From: Hyperoodon ampullatus
Lineage: Eukaryota > Chordata > Mammalia > Artiodactyla > Ziphiidae
Assembly (NCBI GenBank): GCA_949752795.1
Contig: OX457070.1
Span: 37,229,185-37,293,184, forward strand
Direction of reading: 5' to 3'
Length of the DNA: 64,000 nt
Of this stretch, positions 57,180 to 64,000 are shown piece after piece. Under the pieces are notes generated by a model. The model was not told the DNA's origin. It ran no database searches and saw nothing but the letters and a program-made list of their open reading frames with translations. Each line of letters begins with the position of its first letter. The first letter of the stretch is position 1. A program made the translations under genes and the position numbers.

Positions 57180-57360
57180 AGTGGCCTTTCATTCCTTCAT
57201 TTAACAAATATTTGTTGAGCCTACTCTGTGCATGGCACGGTTCTGGATACTGGGGACTGAGTAGTGGGCAAAACAAACAAAAACCTCCCTACTCTCATGG
57301 ACTTCACATTCCAGTGGGGAAAGACCACCAAGAAACAAAATGAACAAGTAAAATATATGT
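57180..57360 (+). repeat. Ancient 'caacaaatattt' family repeat, left part
   Basis: The text 'cattcatttaacaaatatttg', with one base beyond the usual core, and 'tctcatggacttcacattc' is a good match. It is cut by an L1 3' fragment and resumes at 57,659. Confidence 0.65.
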
Positions 57361-57658
57361 CATTTTATTTTATTTTACTTTTTAACAGCTTTATTGGAGT
57401 ATAATTGCTTTACAGTGGCATGTAAGTTTCTGCTGTATAACAAAGTGAATCAACTATACATATACATATATCCCCATGTCCCCTCCCTCCTGCGTCTCCC
57501 TCCCACCCTCCCCATCCCACCCCTCTAGGTGGTCACAAAGCACCGAGCTGATCTCCGTGTGCTATGCAGCTGCTTCCCACTAGCTATCTATTTTACATTT
57601 GGTAGTGTATATATGTCCATGCCACTCTCTCACTTCGTCCCAGCTTACCCTTCCCCTC
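57361..57658 (-). mobile_element. 5'-truncated young-type L1 3' end (about 300 bp)
   Basis: It closely follows the 12,840-13,050 part of the full-length L1 ('cccaccctccccatcccacc', 'ttggtagtgtatatatgtcc'). Its 3' tip extends further with 'ctttattggagtataattg' text. I see no clean duplication. Confidence 0.85.
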
Positions 57659-57970
57659 GATAAGTGCTATGGAGAAAAGTTAAAAAAGGAAAGCAGGATA
57701 GGGAGTATGGGGGGCAGGGGGTACAATTTTAAATTGAGTCAATAACATCTTTCTTGGCAAGGCCACACTGAGAAGGTGAGAATTGAGTCAAGACCCTACG
57801 ACTGTGAGGTGTGAGTTGTGTGGATTTCTAGAGGTAGAGGGACAGCTAGTGCAAGGGCTCTGAGGTGGTAAGTGGCTTGGCGAAGAACAGCAAGGAAGGG
57901 AAGTGAATAGAGAGCGGAGTTTGGCCAGAGAGGAGGCTGTGAGGGGCTGGGCAGTGACCTGTGACTGAGT
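57659..57970 (+). repeat. Ancient 'caacaaatattt' family repeat, right part
   Basis: The text 'gataagtgctatggagaaaag', 'aaggccacactgagaagg' and 'ggctctgaggtgg' continues the repeat cut at 57,360. Confidence 0.6.
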
Positions 57971-58034
57971 GAATTAATTTCTGACAATTATAACAATATC
58001 TATTCTCTGAGGTTTAAATAAAGTAACATACATG

Positions 58035-58379
58035 GGGGCTTCCCTGGTGGCGCAGTCTTTAAGAATCCGCCTGCCAATACAGGGGACACGGGTTCGAGCC
58101 CTGCTCAGGGAAGATCCCACATGCCACGGAGCAACTAAGCCCGTACGCCACAACTACTGAGCCTGCACTCTAGAGCCCACGAGCCACAACTACTGAGCTC
58201 ACACGCCAGAACTACTGAAGCCTGAGCGCCTAGAGCCTGAGCTCTGCAACAAGAGAAGCCACCGCAGTGAGAAGCCCACGCACCGCAACAAAAAGTAGCC
58301 CCCACTCACCGAAACTAGAGAAAGCCCGCGCACAGCAACGAAGACCCAACACAGCCAAAAATAAAACTAATAAATAAAT
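58035..58379 (+). mobile_element. Long CHR-type SINE
   Basis: Head 'gggcttccctggtggcgcag'. The duplication aaataaagtaacatacatg (58,016-58,034) and aaataaagtaacgtacatg (58,380-58,398) differs by one base. Confidence 0.93.
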
Positions 58380-58398
58380 AAATAAAGTAACGTACATG

Positions 58399-59410
58399 AA
58401 AAGTGCCTGCCAGAGTACGACCTGAGCAGATTCAAGTAAGTTTAATTGTCTGCTAGTCTTTGAGGCTGTTTCTCAGGTTGGGGAATTGTTTTTTTTCTAA
58501 TGATGTACTCCCTGTGATTAGAGAGATGTCTGTGTTCTGAAACATCTTCTCAAAAACAAAAAAAAACCCCACGTGGCTCATATCAGTTAAAGTGTTGGCC
58601 CACATCCCAGAGTTGATGATTTTTGTATCTAAAAGATATCAGCAGATTACAAACCCACCCACCTGTGGCAGAGCAAAGGCTGACAGGACACCCTCCTTTA
58701 ACAGAAGCCAAAGGTAAAGAGGTGAGAGAGGAATAGTGGTCTGAGGTCACTGGAGAATACAGACCAATTTAATTGATTCAGCAGAACATTTAGTCAGTGC
58801 GTGTATCTGATGGATTAATTCTCTCTGCAATGCAGGCTGAACACCTTATCAAAGACTAGACTTTCCAGACAACAGTATTGCCTAACCAAAATGGGTTTCT
58901 CTCTGCAGGCCTTTCTGTTTCTTTACTGAGATCTCAAGATTTTAAAGAAGAGGGATAGAGGTAACATGACACTTCAGCAGCCAATCAAGAGACAATTGTC
59001 TGAGAACAAAGGCGAAAGAAAACCAATGGAGTTGCCTGTCCCCAATTCCGGATTTAGAGACCACAATTGCTATCAATTGCTTCTTGCAGAGGCCCTTGCT
59101 TTCTGGCCTGTAGAATAGCCTTGCTGTTCTGTCAACAGATAGAAACCTAGGTGGATTGAATTAATTTTGCTATCATCAATCCATATCAATCTCAGGTCTG
59201 TTAACTATTAATACGTCAGGCCATGATGACCTCAGGTTCTCCAAGAAGTATCCAGGTAACACAGTTCACCTACATCAGCAACTAGAACCAACCTAAGCAC
59301 ACACACACACACAGAGCTATATTGACAGAGGATAAACTAATAGTTGTATTAGTGCAATAAAATTATTTTATCCTGTTTTTCAAAATAGTACTTTTGAAAT
59401 TAAAAAAATA
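58399..59410. other. No recognisable feature
   Basis: Unique-looking. A short (AC)n run lies at about 59,297-59,312. No gene. Confidence 0.4.
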
Positions 59411-59419
59411 CATATTGGG

Positions 59420-59651
59420 GTTTTGTTTGTTTGTTTTTTGTTTTGTTTGTTTGTTTTTGCGGTACGCGGGCCTCTCACTGTTGTGGCCTTTCCTGTTGCG
59501 GAGCACAGGCTCCAGACGCGCAGGCTCAGCGGCCATGGCTCAGGGGCGTAGCCACTCCGCGGCATGTGGGATCTTCCCAGACCGGGGCACGAACCCGTGT
59601 CCCCTGCCTCGGCAGGCGGACTCTCAACCACTGCGCCACCAGGGAAGCCCC
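59420..59651 (-). mobile_element. Short-form (deletion-type) CHR SINE
   Basis: (TTTG)n tail, then 'gcggtacgcgggcctctc' to the head at the right. The duplication catattggg is at 59,411-59,419 and 59,652-59,660. Confidence 0.92.
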
Positions 59652-59744
59652 CATATTGGGTTTTAGTAAATGTGGATTACTAAGTATTGTGTGATTAATT
59701 TGTGTCTTAAAATTCCAAACAACCTATTTGATAGAGGAGATTGA

Positions 59745-60055
59745 TTTTTTTAAATTCAGTCCATCAATATAATATGCAGCCGTTAAGCTATACTGTAGAG
59801 GACCAGTGAGTGACCCAGAGAATGTTCAGGATATATTGTGAAGTGAAAAAACAATGAGTATTGTACAACAGCATTGAATAAATATTTTTATACCTAAGGA
59901 TAGAATGTATATGAAAATGACTAACATATTAAGTGTTTACTCTCAGAAGATAAAATCACAGGTGGTTTTAATTTTCTTTGTGCTGATCTACATTTTCAAA
60001 AATTTCTACGACTAACATGTATTACTTTTGTAATAAGAAAAATTATTTCAGTTTT
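59745..60055 (+). mobile_element. Old L1 3' fragment
   Basis: The text 'aatatgcagccgttaagc' and 'gtgaagtgaaaaaacaatg' is L1 3' UTR, degenerate. Confidence 0.55.
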
Positions 60056-60204
60056 GTGTTAATTAAGATTCAGCTGCCCAACATTTCTAAAAGTCCAATT
60101 CATTTTCCAACTAGGAACACAGCTAAAGCAATCGAGATATCTACTTTCCTTGAGAAAAAGGCTTGAAAAAAAGCATACAGTCATGAAGATTTGTGCCACT
60201 GCCA

Positions 60205-60425
60205 TTTAATAACGGCAGCACTGATAGGTAGTGTTGTCAGCGTTTTGCCTGTGTCACCTCACCTAATCTGCACAACCACCCCATGAAGAAGGTCCCATTA
60301 GGGAGCCCATTTTAGAGAGGAGGAAACAAGAGCAGAGAGGATAAGTAAGTTGCCCAAAACCAAAGTTAGGAAGAGGTACAGACCAGGGCAGTGTGGTTCC
60401 AAGCCTGAGTCCTCACCACTGTTGG
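60205..60425 (-). repeat. MIR SINE fragment
   Basis: The text 'ctaatctgcacaaccacc', 'cattttagagaggaggaaac' and 'agtaagttgcccaaaacc' is MIR in reverse. The 82-codon minus frame here is incidental. Confidence 0.75.
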
Positions 60426-61047
60426 CTGCCTCACTACCGGTCTCTGCATCCAGGCAGCCCTGGTAACCTCCTTGTCTAGCACCCTCAACAGTTGCGGCAA
60501 GTCTAGCTCTCTCCTCAAAACCCGTGCTTCCCACCTCCCTTCTCACTTTCAGCAGCTGCCCTGATTTCAGAGAAAAGGAGCTTCCTGCATCCTTCTCTAC
60601 TTATTCTCTTTAAAATGGAGCAACTCTATATAATTGCAATATTTGGAACATACTTATACTAAAAAAAAAGGATTCATTATTTATTTGAAATTCAAATTAA
60701 CTGAGTGGCCGGTGTTTGGGGCAACCCTACTTAGAGAAGATTCTCAGCTATCTTTTATCCTAAGAAAAATATCAAAACAATCTTAATTCCTCATCCCTCT
60801 CCAACAACCAGTCACCAAGTCAGGAGATGCCTATCATGCCTTCCACACCCACCTCTCCTCCCAAGGTAAACTGTGTGACAACAAACCACATCTCCTGTTG
60901 CCCTTGACAGCCCAGTTTGAAGCTGTCAGGATCTGGCCTCTGTAGCTGACTAGAGGCTGGCCCGGGGGATTATTTCAACCTCCACTTCTGAACTCAGAGC
61001 CTGTCCACTGTTCTAACCAAATTCCAGCTGCCTTCCAGTTGTGGGAG
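60426..61047. other. No recognisable feature
   Basis: Unique-looking DNA before the ERV LTR. Confidence 0.4.
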
Positions 61048-61515
61048 TGTTGAAACAGGAGAGAAGGGGGCAGAGCACAACCTTTAAAAGAATGACACAG
61101 CCATAGGACATGACAAAAACTGGTTAGAACCAACTAGGTCCAAGGTGGTGGGAGATTCGACTTCCCCTTGAGCATCATTACACACTCATTGTAATACATT
61201 AGCATGTTAAATGACACACCCACAGGTGCCATGACAGTTCTGAGGCTAACCATTAAAGGCCAAAAAGTGGGCAGTGGCCCAATTCTTGGAATCTCTGCCC
61301 CTTCCCCCAAAATAGCTGGAAAAATCCTCTCACTCATTAGCCTATGAAATTACTCATCCCATTAAACTAACCACACAATATTTCAGGGCCTCTCACCTTC
61401 TGAGATGGCCCACACTCTGTGGAGTTTGTTTCTCTCTAAATAAATCCACTTCTTACCTACCACTTTGTCTCTCACTGAATTCTTTTTGCAACGAGACATC
61501 AAGAACCTGAGTTTC
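61048..61515 (+). mobile_element. ERV1-like LTR, interrupted at its 3' side
   Basis: It begins 'tgttgaaacaggagag' and has AATAAA at 61,439-61,444 after 'gtttgtttctctctaaataa', followed by R/U5-like text ('gaattctttttgcaacgag'). It is cut at 61,515 by a retroposed segment and seems to resume at 62,412. Confidence 0.55.
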
Positions 61516-61775
61516 CTACTCGACAGTGGCCCCTGTGCACACATTGTGTCCCTTTTTCTTCTAAACCCCTGGTCTCATCATGTCACTGCACTTTCTAAAA
61601 ACCTCTGTCATGTTTTCTTTCAGAACAGAGTTTCTAAAAAATTTGGTCCTAACCTACCTTTTCATATTTTGTAGCATCTCTGAATGCTGGGCCAAACAGT
61701 TTGCCTTCCTCAGACTGCACATATGCACATTCATAACTTTGTGTGTGCCACTGACCTGTTTTTAAAAATGAGGGT

Positions 61776-62000
61776 CAGGCTTCCCTGGTGGCGCAGTGGT
61801 TGAGAGTCCGCCTGCCGATGCAGGGGACACGGGTTCATGCCCCGGTCCGGGAAGATCCCACATGCCGCGGAATGGCTGGGCCCGTGAGCCATGGCCGCTG
61901 AGCCTGCGCGTCCAGAGCCTGTGCTCCGCAATGGGAGAGGCCACAACAGTGAGAGGCCCGCATACTGCAAAAAAATAAATAAATAAATAAATAAATAAAT
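61776..62000 (+). mobile_element. Short-form (deletion-type) CHR SINE
   Basis: Head 'ggcttccctggtggcgcag' and an (AAAT)n tail. The exact 12-bp duplication aaaaatgagggt is at 61,764-61,775 and 62,001-62,012. Confidence 0.93.
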
Positions 62001-62050
62001 AAAAATGAGGGTGATTTGTTCATTCATTCATTCATTCAATAAGTATGCTT

Positions 62051-62390
62051 TGAGGACTGATATGGGCTGAATCATGTCCCCAAGTTCCTATGTTGGAGTC
62101 CTATCCCCCAGGACCTGAGTGTGTCTGTACTGGAGATATGGCCTTTAAAGGGGAGATTGAGGTAAAATGAAGCCACTAGGGTGGGTCTTAATCCAATCTG
62201 ACTGTCTTTATGAAAAGAGGGGATTAGGACCCAGAGGTGCACAGAGGAAAGAGCACGTGAAGACATGGGGAGAAGACGGCCGTCTACACACCCAGGAGAG
62301 AGGCCTCAGGAGAAACCAACCCTAATGACCCATTGATCTTGGACCCTTGGCCTCCAGACTGTGAGAAAATAAATTTCTGTTGTTTAAGTC
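62051..62390 (+). mobile_element. MLT1-type (MaLR) LTR with polyadenylation signal
   Basis: The text 'gatatgggctgaatcatgtc', 'gaggcctcaggagaaacc' and 'gaaaataaatttctgttg' is MLT1. The AATAAA lies about 20 bp before an A-rich run. Confidence 0.8.
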
Positions 62391-62411
62391 GCCCAAAACA
62401 AACAAACAAAA

Positions 62412-62560
62412 AAGAACCTGAGTTTCATTAAGTCCTGAGATCAGGTGTGTGATCTCAACTAAAAGACCGTGGGTTCAAGTCCCAGTCTGGGTTTTGGCCA
62501 GGTTTGAGTCCCGGCCCGTGGATTCAAGTCCCAATCTGAGTTGCGCAGTTTCAGTGTCAA
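62412..62560 (+). mobile_element. Continuation of the ERV LTR/leader with two T-loop-like repeats
   Basis: A possible hairpin (tgagatca/tgatctca, 62,437-62,457) is followed by two similar units holding 'gggttcaagtcccagtc' and 'ggattcaagtcccaatc'. Each resembles a tRNA T-arm or Pol III B box. I infer this is the U5/leader of the LTR cut at 61,515. Confidence 0.45.
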
Positions 62561-63599
62561 TACCTTAGGAGACCCCTGGTCATAGGTTGCCCTTGGTTAC
62601 CCTCTGGATATGTCAAATGCAGCCTTTGCCTGACTCAGCACTTCTCCCCCATAACCCTGACTTTATAGCCCCAAGAAAAAGGAAACTTGTTCTGGGCTTG
62701 TTGCCATGTCAGTGAGGTGGGGAATGTAGAACCCCTTCAGGAAAGGAGTGGGGCATGGTAGATATTCCTGGAAAAATGGAATCCATCTGGTACCTTAGGG
62801 AAAACAGTAATATCCTTTATTTTCCACATCTACACTATACTTTCCTTGAGAGTAGGAGCTATAACTTTTATGTCCATGCTGAGAAGGATCACAAGGCCTG
62901 GATAAATCTTACCATGAATGAATGAGTGAACCAATGAACAAAATAGCCTACAACAAGGAATCACTAAGTAAACTGTGACACCTCAGCCACCTGGCATACT
63001 ACATATCAACTTACAAGAATAAGTGTATATGCTATGTCAATACATAGAATTGTGTGTGTGAAACCAATTAAATTCAGAAGGTAGAACATTAGATCATTTG
63101 TAATCTGATTATAACTATGCAAAAATCTATACACAGATCACAATCAAGAGTGTCAGAACATTTGGAGTTGTAAATAGTTTAGAAACTAGTACTAATAGGG
63201 ATTTTTCTATAAATTTGCTCAATTTCAAAATAAATATTTTCTTATAGCTGAGAATCCAGAGGGACCTCAGCCCCTGAAGCACTGGAATAAATAAATATGC
63301 AGGTCTCAGAATTTGAGCTCCTATTAAAGTGGCTCAAGCTAAAAGATTTTCCTTTTTAGAGGATATTATTTGCTCTCGTGCTGCCCATACTCCAATGTGA
63401 TAGAAGCAATATCTATTCAACACAGATAGAAGGGAACATCTAGCCATGACCTGGTTGGTTTGACTAATAAAGACCAAAAGCATATATTTTCATTCTGCCA
63501 GATAATCCCTGTTGTCTCTTTGAATTCAGACTGTATTTAAGTGTTAGCCTAGCTCAAGAACTGTAACTCCACAGATCTGTGTAAATCTCTCTCAAGACT
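62561..63599. other. No recognisable feature
   Basis: Unique-looking, AT-rich sequence with no gene or clear repeat. Confidence 0.4.
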
Positions 63600-63990
63600 A
63601 TGTCTTCACCACGATCCTTCCCTAAAGCTCTCAGTGGTTCTTGGTTGCCTAATCCAAATTCCTCAGCCCAGAAGGCGGCTACAGCAGCTGATTCCAATCT
63701 GCCCTTGCAGTCTTATCTTTCACTAATCTCTTCTGCTGTAACTGAATTTGCCTCTGGTATTTTACTTATAGAAATGCCTAATTCAAGCCCTAGTTTCTAC
63801 GTAAATTCCTCAGTTGTCCCCATCAGAAGAGAGTTTTGGATCTCTCCTCCAAATTTCTCTGAATAGCATTTACTCTTTGCATTTTTCATTGGCCCTTAGC
63901 ATTTTTCTGGCTTATACTCTTAATATCCTTTATATGTGTTCATTTGGTCTTCCCAAGTAGACAATGTCATCATGGAAGGTGGAACAAACC
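63600..63990 (+). repeat. L2-like fragment
   Basis: The text 'ctctcagtggttcttgg', 'cctaatccaaattcctc' and 'ctgattccaatctgccc' follows the ancient L2 3' half. The 88-codon frame at 63,600-63,866 is probably an L2 shadow, not a gene. Confidence 0.5.
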
Positions 63991-64000
63991 AGCAAACTGA

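Larger units (their letters stand above)
61516..62411 (+). mobile_element. Retroposed segment (putative retrocopy) with A-rich tail
   Basis: The exact 15-bp direct repeat aagaacctgagtttc lies at 61,501-61,515 and 62,412-62,426. The segment between them ends with an MLT1 LTR whose AATAAA is followed about 20 bp later by 'aaaacaaacaaacaaaaa'. It contains about 250 bp of L2-like sequence, a later CHR SINE and the MLT1 LTR. No protein is recognised. I read it as an L1-mediated copy of a noncoding transcript polyadenylated at the LTR. Confidence 0.6.

Noticed and set aside
60298..60546. 82-codon minus-strand frame with a hydrophobic C-terminus
   Set aside because: It overlaps a MIR fragment, and the hydrophobic stretch is not supported by any other evidence.
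1255..62000. CRISPR-like array, since similar units recur across the window
   Set aside because: The recurring units are dispersed SINEs in both orientations with A tails and target duplications; this is nuclear mammalian DNA.
62467..62545. Possible tRNA gene because of GTTCAAGTCC motifs
   Set aside because: No acceptor stem, D-arm or anticodon arm can be assembled around either motif; they sit in an ERV-like leader.
63600..63866. 88-codon plus-strand frame near the window end
   Set aside because: The underlying DNA resembles an L2 fragment, so it is probably a repeat shadow.

Overview
This window is nuclear DNA from a mammal, almost certainly a cetacean. The main evidence is about 25 copies of a tRNA-derived SINE of the CHR type. 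Its head reads 'gggcttccctggtgg', it carries A- and B-box Pol III promoters, and many copies have an A tail and target-site duplications (TSDs). Short copies that lack the internal 'ctgtgttgggtcttcg' block look like the cetacean-deletion kind. Placental-wide fossils (MIR, L2, MLT1/MaLR, ERVL, MER20, old L1) form the background. I see no host protein-coding exon, rRNA or tRNA gene, so the window reads as intergenic or deep intronic. Nearly every short ORF lies inside a repeat.

The dominant feature is a nearly complete, recent L1 on the minus strand (about 12,810-19,386). It lies between two copies of 'tatgacaattttttttt'. ORF2 is fully open (1272 aa) with every endonuclease, RT and Cys-rich residue I checked in place. 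ORF1 is broken by a TAA at codon 13, leaving an open frame only from Met37. The 5' UTR is about 1.5 kb, GC- and CpG-rich, and carries a 206-codon antisense ORF. The element landed in an older L1 of the same orientation, which is itself split by an MLT1 LTR, a second LTR inside that MLT1, and a MER20 with a SINE.

Layout: 0-11.9 kb is fossil L1, MIR and L2 with four CHR SINEs. 12.0-27.0 kb is the L1 nest. 28.4-42.7 kb has no CHR SINE and holds an ancient ERVL provirus (two LTRs, tRNA-Leu-like primer site, pol remnant) broken by two further LTRs. 42.7-45.2 kb is a SINE cluster around a split hAT element and a MIR split by an LTR. 45-53 kb is L1 and SINE fragments. 53.4-62 kb is a second dense SINE cluster with MIRs split by MLT1. 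At 61.0-62.6 kb an ERV LTR is interrupted by a retroposed segment ending at an MLT1 polyadenylation signal.

No genes work together here. The functional story is retrotransposition: L1 machinery with SINEs, retrocopies and 3' tips it mobilised. Repeat family names are from pattern recognition and have not been checked against a library.
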